Assembly (NCBI GenBank): GCA_030594675.1
Contig: JAUVES010000003.1
Location: 1-24,612 of the forward strand
DNA length: 24,612 bases
Source of the DNA: Candidatus Nanohaloarchaea archaeon
GTDB taxonomy: Archaea > EX4484-52 > GLR71
Reading direction: 5' to 3'
The notes beneath the pieces are model-generated. The model ran no database searches, had not been told where the DNA came from, and saw only the letters and a program-made list of their open reading frames with translations. Position numbers and translations under genes: made by a program. Positions 6,160 through 13,059 of this stretch are shown piece after piece; position 1 is the stretch's first letter; every line of letters starts with the position of its first letter.

Positions 6160-6714
6160 TTATAAAGGTTTTGCATGTAACTTCAGAAATAATAAGGCAG
6201 CTAAAGTAAACCCATCAGTAATTATACCTTTGGCAGCCATATCAAACACTTCATCCAATGAAACTTTCTTTATCTCCTGTATTTCATCAACATTTGCCTG
6301 AAGAACAACATTTTCAACAGCAATGTCATCTACTTTTGCTGTAAACACCAAAACTTTCTGGGAAGAAAGGCCTGGATTAGCATAATATTCCCCAACTTTT
6401 TCCAGACTATGCGATGTCAATCCAGTCTCCTCCAGCAATTCCCTTGCAGCAGCATCTTCCATTGTTTCACCATCATCAACCCCACCCATAGGAAACTCCA
6501 GCGAATCACCATCAACAGGATACCTGTATTGTTTAAGCAGTATTGTATCATTCTTTGAAGACAATGGAACGATTATCACAGTATCAGACCGTTCAACAAC
6601 AGTATATATGCTTTCAGAGCCATCCCGTTTAATCTTATACTCATGCAGTTTAAGCCATGGATTCTCATACACCAGCTTCTTTCCTAAAGTCAAAAACTGC
6701 CGCTTCTTTACCAT
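6160..6714 (-). CDS. Nudix hydrolase, ADP-ribose pyrophosphatase-like
   Basis: 184 aa from the ATG at 6714. A complete Nudix box G-x5-E-x7-R-E-x2-E-E-x-G-L spans residues 77-99, including the catalytic RELLEETGL. The preceding sequence has the ADP-ribose pyrophosphatase style: WLKLHEYKI, TVIIVPL, LLKQYRYPV and LEFPMGG. Likely reaction: Mg-dependent hydrolysis of a nucleoside diphosphate linked to a sugar, such as ADP-ribose; the exact substrate is inferred. The start is 1 nt after the stop of the membrane winged-helix gene, with GGGTTGAG before it, so the two are probably co-transcribed. An extension to 6741 in the same frame has no ribosome-binding site. Confidence 0.92.
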   Translation of the reverse strand: MVKKRQFLTLGKKLVYENPWLKLHEYKIKRDGSESIYTVVERSDTVIIVPLSSKNDTILLKQYRYPVDGDSLEFPMGGVDDGETMEDAAARELLEETGLTSHSLEKVGEYYANPGLSSQKVLVFTAKVDDIAVENVVLQANVDEIQEIKKVSLDEVFDMAAKGIITDGFTLAALLFLKLHAKPL

Positions 6715-6715
6715 C

Positions 6716-7405
6716 TCAACCCTTCTTCCCGAGAAGCACAATCACATTGCCCTTGCCCCGCTTAATCTTCCTTATAATCTTCCTGTCTTCAAGCTCAGTA
6801 AGGATAAGGCTTATCTTCGCCTCAGACACAGGAAACTGCCTCCTGATATCTTTCTGGGTCACACGGCCGTCATTCTTCTTGATAAAATCTATAACATCAT
6901 CAGCAGAATCTTCCCTCTCAACTGAAACTCGCTTCCTGCCACCCATCTTATATCTTAAGGCAAAAAAGACAATAAAACAGGAAGCAGCACCCACAACAGC
7001 ATACATAAGATAAGAATCATCTTCCTCTTCATCAACATACACATCAGAAAAGTCTATATCCTCATTAAGCAGATCTTCCTCTTCAGACATATCAGGAAAC
7101 ATAATCATATCCAGAACATAACTGCCATCTGTCACAATAGTCACATTCTGCCTCGCGCTATATTTCATATAATCTGATTTATACATCACATCTATTACAT
7201 AATCCCCGGGAGCCAGAATAAATAAATAAGAGCCATCTTTTGCAACATAAGTCTGTTCAGGAACAGAATTGACAGTTACTACAGCATCCACAGCCAGATC
7301 AAAATCCATATCATATATGTCTCCATGTACAGTTGCAGCAGAAACACAATTAACATTCAACAACAGCAGCAACACTAAAGAAATAAACACAAACATTCTG
7401 GCCAT
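6716..7405 (-). CDS. Membrane-anchored winged-helix protein with extracytoplasmic domain (COG2512-like)
   Basis: 229 aa from the ATG at 7405. An N-terminal signal peptide or anchor (residues 2-23, a run of Leu/Val) is followed by a beta-rich domain to about residue 105 (VHGDIYDMD, AKDGSYLFILAPGDYVIDV) resembling carboxypeptidase-regulatory-like folds. Then come a very acidic linker, a membrane helix (about 130-150), a basic stop-transfer RYKMGGRKR, and a cytoplasmic winged helix (DDVIDFIKKNDGRVTQKDIRRQF to the end). The layout matches archaeal predicted membrane-associated transcriptional regulators. Inference: it senses something outside and acts on DNA inside. A TATA-like box 25 nt before the ATG and no Shine-Dalgarno suggest leaderless expression. 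Confidence 0.85.
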   Translation of the reverse strand: MARMFVFISLVLLLLLNVNCVSAATVHGDIYDMDFDLAVDAVVTVNSVPEQTYVAKDGSYLFILAPGDYVIDVMYKSDYMKYSARQNVTIVTDGSYVLDMIMFPDMSEEEDLLNEDIDFSDVYVDEEEDDSYLMYAVVGAASCFIVFFALRYKMGGRKRVSVEREDSADDVIDFIKKNDGRVTQKDIRRQFPVSEAKISLILTELEDRKIIRKIKRGKGNVIVLLGKKG

Positions 7406-7426
7406 ACATTCAATAATTGAACAGAG

Positions 7427-7436
7427 ATATAAAAAG
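7427..7436 (-). promoter_or_regulatory. Putative TATA box for the winged-helix/Nudix operon
   Basis: The minus strand reads CTTTTTATAT, centred about 25 nt before the ATG at 7405, so the transcript would start at or next to the start codon. Confidence 0.55.
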
Positions 7437-7525
7437 CTTTCTATAGGCAAATTCAGACATCATAAAGCGTTATAAAGGGTTTTAAAGTATTTAAAACGGC
7501 ATAAATTAAAGAAAAAACAAGTAAG

Positions 7526-7533
7526 TTTATATA
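7526..7533 (+). promoter_or_regulatory. Putative TATA box for the secreted coiled-coil protein gene
   Basis: TTTATATA, about 80 nt before the ATG at 7611. A second box-like TTTATAAAA is at 7568-7576. Together with the minus-strand box at 7427-7436, this marks a divergent promoter region of about 205 nt (7406-7610). Confidence 0.45.
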
Positions 7534-7576
7534 CTAGACAGAACCTCAACTCTTTAATGAAATCAAATTTATAAAA

Positions 7577-7598
7577 AAAATGATTAGAAAATGATTAG
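7577..7598 (+). repeat. Two tandem 11-bp copies just before the ribosome-binding site
   Basis: The unit AAAATGATTAG occurs twice in direct succession and is followed immediately by GGTAATTGAAAATG. Each copy contains an ATG followed by an in-phase TAG, so it could be a minimal decoy start or a regulator site. It may also be simple slippage. Confidence 0.5.
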
Positions 7599-7610
7599 AG
7601 GTAATTGAAA

Positions 7611-9110
7611 ATGAAAAGACAAATAAGTATATTAATATTGGCATTATACCTGATAAGTACAGTGCCGGCAGCATTTGCAGCAGAAGATGCACAACAGACA
7701 ATAACAACTACATCTAACAATATCCAGATCACAGCCCAAAGGCCGGCGCAGCTAACAAGCATTGAGCCAAGAATGAGAATCTGCGCAGACTTCTTAAAAA
7801 AGAATGAACTGTCAGACACACCTGTTGAGACATGCGGCAGACTCTTAAGAAAAGAGTTGAAATGCATTGATTTCTTAAGAGATAAAGGTATTGAAGATGC
7901 AGAGCAAAAATGCGGCAGATTATTCATAGCAGGAGCAAACATAATAAAAGACAGGCCATACCTTGCACAGGCAATTTCAGATAAAGTGACCGAAGCAAGA
8001 TTAAAAAGAGTAGACAGGCTCGCAGAGACACATCCAAAAATAACCGGCTTTATCAAAAACCTTACAGAAGAAAAAGCAAAAGTATTCCTGCACATGACAA
8101 GAGCCGAGCAGAAAAATATGCTTGAGATGAACCCCAAAAATGCAGAAAAAAAGCTTGGAAACATGGAACTTAAACCAGTAAAAAAGACAATGTTATACAA
8201 AAAAAGAGTAATAGCTGCAAACAAATTAAAACAGGCAGAAGATAATTTCAATAAAGCTAAACAGGACTATATGAAAGCAAACAAGATCTACAAGGAAAGA
8301 AAAGCTCTGTTCCTGGCGACCAAGACCCAGCTAAGAGAATGCCAGGATGTAGACAGTGAAGAATGCAACCAGTTAAGAGCAGAAGTACAGGAACATGCAA
8401 AAGAATATCTTGTAAACGGTGCAAAGATGGCAATTGAACATCTCAACAAGATAAAGAACAAGGTAGAGTCTGCAGAAGATATGGATGAAGACAAGGCAGC
8501 CGAAATAATCGCAGAGATAGACGCAGCAATAGCAGAGCTTGAAGCTTCCATAACCGAACTTGAAGCAGCAACCACAAAGGAAGAAATCCAGAGTGCAGCA
8601 GAGAATATGAACAATGCCTGGAAAAAGATTCAGCACAGGGAAAAAGTGCACGCAGCACAGCTAGTACATGCAAAAGTATGGAACATAGTACAAAGAAGCC
8701 AGCACATGGAAGAAAAGCTCGACTCCATACTAGCTGAAATGGAAGAAGAAGGAATTGATATAGATGACATTGATGCTAAAGTAGAGAACTTTAGTGCAAA
8801 AATAGCCAGTGCAAAAGATAAGCACAATGAATCAAAAAACCTTTTAAGCCAGGCACATGAACTAAAATCAGATGACCCGACCGAAGATGAGATAACCCAG
8901 ATAACAGAACTTCTGAATGAATCAAGACAGCTCCTAAGAGAAGCACATGAAGACTTAAAAGATGCACAGAAACTCCTGATGGAAATTATAAGAGAAATAA
9001 AGCTGGCGGGAGGCGACATAACAACAGAAGTTGAAACAGAAGAAGACCTGGAAGAAGATGAAGTGTATGAGATTGTAGAAGAAACAGATGAGGATGAGAC
9101 AACATCCTGA
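7611..9110 (+). CDS. Secreted alpha-helical/coiled-coil protein, family not recognised
   Basis: 499 aa from the ATG at 7611, which is preceded by GAGGTAATTGAAA; an upstream TTG in frame is less likely. A signal peptide spans residues 1-23, ending PAAFA before AED. Residues 58-105 hold two related cysteine units: C58-x-D-F-L ... C75-G-R-L and C85-x-D-F-L ... C101-G-R-L, possibly disulfide-bonded. The rest is almost entirely charged helix with heptad-like Glu/Lys/Ala/Leu, predicted coiled coil (about 195-465), ending in a very acidic tail. No C-terminal membrane anchor is visible. Codon and base use resemble the neighbours. Likely extracellular or envelope-associated; function unknown. Confidence 0.85.
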   Translation: MKRQISILILALYLISTVPAAFAAEDAQQTITTTSNNIQITAQRPAQLTSIEPRMRICADFLKKNELSDTPVETCGRLLRKELKCIDFLRDKGIEDAEQKCGRLFIAGANIIKDRPYLAQAISDKVTEARLKRVDRLAETHPKITGFIKNLTEEKAKVFLHMTRAEQKNMLEMNPKNAEKKLGNMELKPVKKTMLYKKRVIAANKLKQAEDNFNKAKQDYMKANKIYKERKALFLATKTQLRECQDVDSEECNQLRAEVQEHAKEYLVNGAKMAIEHLNKIKNKVESAEDMDEDKAAEIIAEIDAAIAELEASITELEAATTKEEIQSAAENMNNAWKKIQHREKVHAAQLVHAKVWNIVQRSQHMEEKLDSILAEMEEEGIDIDDIDAKVENFSAKIASAKDKHNESKNLLSQAHELKSDDPTEDEITQITELLNESRQLLREAHEDLKDAQKLLMEIIREIKLAGGDITTEVETEEDLEEDEVYEIVEETDEDETTS

Positions 9111-9111
9111 T

Positions 9112-9132
9112 CTTTTTCTTTTTTAGAAAAAG
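9112..9132 (+). terminator. Putative terminator after the coiled-coil protein gene
   Basis: CTTTTTC and GAAAAAG can pair around a T-rich 7-base loop, two bases after the stop codon. The T-runs would serve archaeal termination. Confidence 0.4.
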
Positions 9133-9175
9133 GAAAAATATATGAACTACAACACTAAATTATAAGTGATGCCAA

Positions 9176-9430
9176 ATGAAAAGATACACAACAATTCTAA
9201 TAATTGCACTTCTACTAATCTGCCTGACTTCAGGATGTATAAAAAAGACTGAAAGACCTGACATACAGACACCGGATAGAGAATATACCCCTCCGCAACA
9301 GCCAACAGCAGATGACACAATAACAGACGAAGTATCTACAGAGATTTCAGACATAGACACAATAAACAATGACTTAGAAGACGCAGACCTGGAAAACTTA
9401 GAAGATGACTTTGCCAACATAGACTGGTAA
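9176..9430 (+). CDS. Small acidic lipoprotein
   Basis: 84 aa. The N-terminal signal (basic KR, then about 13 hydrophobic residues) ends in a lipobox LTSGC with the lipidatable cysteine at residue 21. The mature part is short, Thr/Pro-rich and then strongly acidic (many Asp/Glu/Asn, ending ANIDW) with no recognised domain. GTGAT stands five bases before the ATG, and AAAATATA about 37 nt upstream may be its TATA box. It follows the secreted coiled-coil gene by 65 nt in the same direction and shares its acidic C-terminal character, so the two may act together at the cell surface (inference). It converges with the G1P dehydrogenase gene, 10 nt apart. Confidence 0.8.
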   Translation: MKRYTTILIIALLLICLTSGCIKKTERPDIQTPDREYTPPQQPTADDTITDEVSTEISDIDTINNDLEDADLENLEDDFANIDW

Positions 9431-9440
9431 TTTCTTCTTT

Positions 9441-10634
9441 TCATTTTTTTTCTTTTATAATTTCATCAAGCACTTTCTTCCAGTCAATCATCTCCGGATT
9501 AACAAAATTCCATAATGTATATCTTTCAGGCCGAACCTTATGCAGACCTTCAAAAAGTTTTTCAAGATCATCTCTATGCTCAACAATAGGCTCCAGAGCA
9601 AATAAAAGAACACCACACCTTTCAAACACCTGCACAAGACTGCTGTAAACTATCTCAGAATCAAAGAAAAGACCAGATGGCATCTTATCACCATACATCT
9701 CATAAACTTTCGCTGCAATCAACGCACCTGCACCTGCAAGCTGGCCATGCAGATGCCTGCTACCATCAACGCAATCAGCAGAACACACAATCTTCTCAAT
9801 CTCATGCTCAGAGCCGGAACAGTAATTAGAATGTTCATGCATCGCAAGCCCGGAAATTATAAGAGCAGCAGCAAATGAATCCATATCCTGTCCAGCCAAA
9901 AGCCGTCTCACAGCAATAAGCGAATACACCATATACTCAGAATCCGGCTTAAACCCATTCCTTGCCATAGAAAGAGAAACATCCTGCAAAGAGACAATAC
10001 TACTCAATACATCAAGAATTCCTGAAAGCCTTAGATTACCCGAACCTTTCCACAAATGCTCAGGAACAATCACACATTCAGGATAAAGTGTAGAAAAAGA
10101 CTTTTTTATTCCACCTTCCTTTAGTGCACAGTTCCTTGCAACAAGACCGTCATGGCTCGGTGCAGTAGGCACAGAAACAAGCGGTTTGCCTAGTTTAAGG
10201 GCGACCATCTTGGCAACATCTAAAGGTCGGCCACCGCCAAAACCCATCACCTTGACACAACCACCGGAAAAGGCAACAACCTTCTCCACCTCTTCCATAC
10301 TCTCCTCTTCAATCTTCCAGATCTTCGCAGACTTATAGATACCAAGACCTTCAAGATAAGAACCGGAAAAAGCAGAATCAGTCACAATAAGCAACTCAGA
10401 TGAATCAGCAGGTAATGCTGCCTTAAAAGATTCCTCATCTTTTTCAAAACATACATCAATCTTATTCTTATCTAAGACTTTAAGATAATCAAAATTTTCT
10501 TTGTTATAAATATTAAGAAGCTCATCAATCTTTTTCAAGAATAACATATACAAAAAATAGGCCTGATATCTTATTATTGTTTTCGGTGAAGTTAAAACTT
10601 TAAAGGTATATGATGTTCTTTTTTGTTTCTTCAA
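9441..10634 (-). CDS. egsA: sn-glycerol-1-phosphate dehydrogenase
   Basis: 397 codons from a TTG at 10634. The NAD(P)-binding glycine motif is GGGRPLDVAK (residues 133-142). PTAPSHDG (157-163 region) and SGSEHEIEK are family landmarks. The likely metal ligands are D208, H277 and H296. Reaction: reduction of dihydroxyacetone phosphate to sn-glycerol-1-phosphate, which sets the stereochemistry of archaeal membrane lipids. The family core begins near residue 55, so the N-terminus is about 45-50 residues longer than usual. An ATG at 10547 would give 368 aa. A TATA box at 10680-10688 supports transcription of the longer region; see the finding on this 5' end. Confidence 0.93.
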   Translation of the reverse strand: MKKQKRTSYTFKVLTSPKTIIRYQAYFLYMLFLKKIDELLNIYNKENFDYLKVLDKNKIDVCFEKDEESFKAALPADSSELLIVTDSAFSGSYLEGLGIYKSAKIWKIEEESMEEVEKVVAFSGGCVKVMGFGGGRPLDVAKMVALKLGKPLVSVPTAPSHDGLVARNCALKEGGIKKSFSTLYPECVIVPEHLWKGSGNLRLSGILDVLSSIVSLQDVSLSMARNGFKPDSEYMVYSLIAVRRLLAGQDMDSFAAALIISGLAMHEHSNYCSGSEHEIEKIVCSADCVDGSRHLHGQLAGAGALIAAKVYEMYGDKMPSGLFFDSEIVYSSLVQVFERCGVLLFALEPIVEHRDDLEKLFEGLHKVRPERYTLWNFVNPEMIDWKKVLDEIIKEKK

Positions 10635-10679
10635 GCGTCATATAAACCACAAATATACTCACTAAATAACAGAAATTAA

Positions 10680-10688
10680 CTTTATAAA
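10680..10688 (-). promoter_or_regulatory. Putative TATA box of the G1P dehydrogenase gene
   Basis: The minus strand reads TTTATAAAG, identical to the box before eL18. Initiation near 10657 would leave about 23 nt before the TTG start. Confidence 0.5.
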
Positions 10689-10714
10689 CATACTGAAAAA
10701 AATAAATAAAAAAC

Positions 10715-10756
10715 AGTGACTTCACATCAAAAAGACACAGATAGTGACTTCACATC
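10715..10756 (-). repeat. Direct repeat duplicating one arm of the element-C hairpin
   Basis: The 14-base sequence AGTGACTTCACATC (plus strand) occurs at 10715-10728 and again at 10743-10756, 28 bases apart. The second copy is one arm of the copy-C hairpin. The first is free and, on the minus strand, is followed by GTTTTTTATTT. Confidence 0.8.
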
Positions 10757-10842
10757 GCAGATGTGAACGTCGCTTACGCCTCGAGGGATTTCGCCGCGAA
10801 GCTGCGAAATGAGCGAATCTTTGATTCGTGCAAGTCCCCTCG
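10746..10842 (-). ncRNA. tRNA-associated structured element, copy C (3' of tRNA-Ser, not in an intron)
   Basis: On the minus strand, CGAGGGGACT opens a stem closed by CCCTCG. Inside are two further hairpins, CGAATC/GATTCG and ATTTCGC/GCGAAAT. After the GCG block and five bases comes the shared hairpin GAC-g-TTCACATC, loop TGC, GATGTGAA-GTC (10746-10771), with the same single bulged base as copies A and B. The stem sequence is changed on both sides (CACATC/GATGTG instead of CATGC/GCATG), so pairing is conserved rather than sequence. It begins 14 nt after the tRNA-Ser 3' end. Whether it is a stable RNA, a relic intron or an insertion is not known. Confidence 0.6.
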
Positions 10843-10856
10843 AAAGAGAAAAAAAG

Positions 10857-10941
10857 CGCAGAGGAGGTGATTCGAACACCCGGGAGTCAAAGACTCACTG
10901 GATCTCAAGTCCAGCGCTCTACCTGGCTAAGCGACCTCTGC
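10857..10941 (-). tRNA. tRNA-Ser (UGA), intronless
   Basis: 85-nt class II tRNA. Acceptor GCAGAGG/CCTCTGC with discriminator G, as for serine. The anticodon stem CTGGA/TCCAG closes loop CTTGAGA, giving UGA. Variable arm GAGTC-TTT-GACTC. T-arm GGGTG-TTCGAAT-CACCT is intact, so there is no T-loop intron here. The 3' flank on the minus strand is C-GC followed by a T7 run, a likely terminator, and then element C. Confidence 0.95.
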
Positions 10942-10969
10942 ACTAAATAATAAATAAAATTAAGACCTA

Positions 10970-10981
10970 AATTTTAAATAG
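10970..10981 (-). promoter_or_regulatory. Possible TATA box of tRNA-Ser
   Basis: The minus strand reads TATTTAAAATT, centred about 34 nt before the tRNA 5' end. This is slightly far, and other AT-rich stretches lie nearer, so the exact box is uncertain. Confidence 0.3.
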
Positions 10982-10990
10982 TCTTTGTTT

Positions 10991-11827
10991 TTATTCATAA
11001 CTCATATGCAAACATCCATCATTATCCAAAGACAATAAAGCTATATCTCTTAACCCAATATTAAAATGAGAATACTCCGGCTGAAAATAATATGCACCAG
11101 TATCAGGTGTATGGCAAGACATAGGCATTTTCAAAGATGTTACTACTTTTTCCTTTTCAGAACCCAATTTAGATGTTGCAATCCAATTTAATTCTGCCCG
11201 CATATCATCAATATAAATATTATCTACAAAAATATTCATTTTAACTCTATAAGAAGAGAAAAAAGACGAGATCCAACCATCATAAAAAATACCGACTGTA
11301 AAAGAATCCGCAGAAGTATAATTATTATCTAAAATATCACGAATCAATGACTCTCTGCAACTATTCACAAAATCAGCAGCAATCCCTAAAGCATGTCCAT
11401 AATCTAAACACATACCATCATCAACACCACCCTCAAATGATACTCCTCTAATTAAAGAAGCAACAGCATCAGAATCACTTTCATCAAAAAATGGATTATC
11501 AGGCCCGGAAAAAGACCCAAGGACATCATACATACGCAAAGCTAAATCATAAAAGAAAAGTGCCTTAAACACCCTGTCATATCCTAAACCATAATCCTCT
11601 TCAGAAAATAACGAAGAATATTCCTTTTCAAGATCAAGCCTTATATTTATAGATTCATAGTCCGAAAACAACTTCCTGCGAATAGAAGCTGAATTATCGC
11701 ACATATCCAATTTCTTGAATACAGAAGTAACAAAATCACTGCCAAAAACATCATCATCTATAAACATATCATACCTATTTGTTACATACCCATAAAATTC
11801 ATTTTCTTTATCTTTAGATAGTATCAT
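10991..11827 (-). CDS. Hypothetical protein, family not recognised
   Basis: 278 aa from the ATG at 11827; the frame continues to a TTG at 11836, which is less likely. Acidic, rich in Asp, Ser, Tyr and Phe, with no signal peptide, membrane helix or Cys/His cluster. Notable stretches are YDRVFKALFFYDLALRMYD and LDYGHALGIAADFVNS, which look like amphipathic helices, and VKMNIFVDNIYIDD, which looks like a beta hairpin. Probably a soluble globular protein. It lies between the Trm112-like gene and tRNA-Ser. A TATTTTTTAAAG box centred 27 nt before the ATG with no Shine-Dalgarno suggests leaderless expression. Function unknown. Confidence 0.72.
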   Translation of the reverse strand: MILSKDKENEFYGYVTNRYDMFIDDDVFGSDFVTSVFKKLDMCDNSASIRRKLFSDYESINIRLDLEKEYSSLFSEEDYGLGYDRVFKALFFYDLALRMYDVLGSFSGPDNPFFDESDSDAVASLIRGVSFEGGVDDGMCLDYGHALGIAADFVNSCRESLIRDILDNNYTSADSFTVGIFYDGWISSFFSSYRVKMNIFVDNIYIDDMRAELNWIATSKLGSEKEKVVTSLKMPMSCHTPDTGAYYFQPEYSHFNIGLRDIALLSLDNDGCLHMSYE

Positions 11828-11848
11828 AACTAACAAATATTACACAAA

Positions 11849-11860
11849 CTTTAAAAAATA
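11849..11860 (-). promoter_or_regulatory. Putative TATA box for the 278-aa orphan gene
   Basis: The minus strand reads TATTTTTTAAAG, centred about 27 nt before the ATG at 11827. It lies in the 40-nt gap after the Trm112-like gene. Confidence 0.5.
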
Positions 11861-11867
11861 TCACATA

Positions 11868-12074
11868 TCAAAGCTTTAACGAATGCTTAAATCCAGCCCT
11901 TTCAGCCTTTAAAAGCTCAAAAGCATCATCAATAAGCATATCAGGGACATCAGAATCTAAAACAGGATAAGCAAGCTTGCACTTATGACAAACAATAAAC
12001 ATCCCTTTCTCAGAAACATTTCCTTTACACTTAGGACATGCTAAAACATCAAGCAAATCTTTAGATACAACCAT
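11868..12074 (-). CDS. Trm112-like zinc-ribbon protein
   Basis: 68 aa. The pattern LLDVLACPKCKG ... IVCHKCKLAYPVLD with C13, C16, C29 and C32 matches the Trm112/UPF0434 family. Archaeal Trm112 activates several SAM-dependent methyltransferases that modify tRNA, rRNA or release factors (family knowledge). It starts 4 nt after the cbf5 stop, so it is probably co-expressed with the rRNA pseudouridine synthase, which fits a joint role in RNA modification. MVVSKDLLD is the natural start. Confidence 0.88.
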   Translation of the reverse strand: MVVSKDLLDVLACPKCKGNVSEKGMFIVCHKCKLAYPVLDSDVPDMLIDDAFELLKAERAGFKHSLKL

Positions 12075-12078
12075 ATAA

Positions 12079-13053
12079 TTACTTCCACATACGAGGATAT
12101 AAATCTTCTTTCATAATAATTCTTTTAAGCATCACAACAACACCTTTCTTCTTAATCTTAACATCCTCTGAACTCATGGCAGCAATTCCAACCCCTACAA
12201 GCTCACCTTTAAGCGTCATGACAGCAACATAATCATCAACATCAATGCCTGAAGATATCTTAGTAATTCCACCGACATGCAAAGGCGCACCATGACAAAG
12301 AGCAGCAACAGTAGAATCCTTGACAAGAACCTTAGATATATGTTTCACACCAAACTCAACAGGTTTTATAATCTCACGCAGTCCTGATTCATCACCACTT
12401 TCCTTCCAGGTCTCATAAGCATCTTTCAGGTCATGAAGAGTTACAGCCTGTTCATCAGTAAAAGGACCTGAACGCGTCCTGCGAAGAGCATGCATATGTG
12501 CCTTGACACCCATCTTTTTTCCAAGATCAACACACAATGTCCTTATATAAGTGCCTGCCTGCACCTGAGCCTTAAAAAGCACATCATTTTCAGAAATCTC
12601 AAGAATTTCAAGAGAATAGATATCTCTCTGCCTAAGTCTCCTTTTAACTGCGCATTTCACAGGAGGCATCTGCACAATAGTCCCTATAAACTCTTTAACA
12701 ACAGAATATACTTTCCTCTCAGAAACTTTTTCATGAAGCCTCATGATAAATACATATTCTTTGCCTTCAGTAAGTAAAAGAGGAGTCACCTTAGTAGCAT
12801 TATTGATAAGAGATGGCAAAACACCCGTAACACCAGGATCAAGCGTCCCGGCATGACCTACTTTCTTAGCACCCAGAATCTCACGAACCCACGCCGCAAC
12901 CTGATGAGAAGTAGGGCCTGCAGGCTTGTCAATTATAACAAGGCCATTATCAATATGATCCTTTATCTTACGTTCATGAGGATAACAGCCATACTCTGAA
13001 TCAGTATCAGAATCATCCTTATATATCCAGTCTGAAGATTTATCCTGTGACAT
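12079..13053 (-). CDS. cbf5: rRNA/tRNA pseudouridine synthase Cbf5 (TruB/dyskerin family)
   Basis: 324 aa. The motif GHAGTLDPGVTGVLP at residues 66-80 contains the catalytic D72. LVIIDKPAGPTSHQV at 39-52 and the MPPVKCAVKRRLRQR region follow the TruB fold, and residues about 230-315 form a PUA domain (HGAPLHVGGI, DYVAVMTLKGELVGVG). Role: catalytic subunit of H/ACA ribonucleoproteins that isomerise uridines in rRNA and position 55 of tRNA. An acidic N-terminal stretch of about 30 residues precedes the core. It closes the spc block after eL14 (gap 6 nt), its usual archaeal neighbour. Confidence 0.96.
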   Translation of the reverse strand: MSQDKSSDWIYKDDSDTDSEYGCYPHERKIKDHIDNGLVIIDKPAGPTSHQVAAWVREILGAKKVGHAGTLDPGVTGVLPSLINNATKVTPLLLTEGKEYVFIMRLHEKVSERKVYSVVKEFIGTIVQMPPVKCAVKRRLRQRDIYSLEILEISENDVLFKAQVQAGTYIRTLCVDLGKKMGVKAHMHALRRTRSGPFTDEQAVTLHDLKDAYETWKESGDESGLREIIKPVEFGVKHISKVLVKDSTVAALCHGAPLHVGGITKISSGIDVDDYVAVMTLKGELVGVGIAAMSSEDVKIKKKGVVVMLKRIIMKEDLYPRMWK

Positions 13054-13059
13054 AATAAA

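Noticed and set aside
10590..10641. A 13-codon upstream ORF before the G1P dehydrogenase as a real leader peptide
   Set aside because: No ribosome-binding site and no repeated regulatory codons; a shifted reading frame or chance ATG is equally likely, so it is reported only as a question about the 5' end.
1740..10842. The three hairpin copies as a CRISPR array
   Set aside because: Only three copies, kilobases apart, with structural rather than strict sequence identity and no regular spacers or cas genes.
10746..10941. Element C as a third tRNA intron
   Set aside because: tRNA-Ser has an intact TTCGAAT T-loop and complete acceptor; the element begins 14 nt after the discriminator base and no tRNA half flanks it on the other side.
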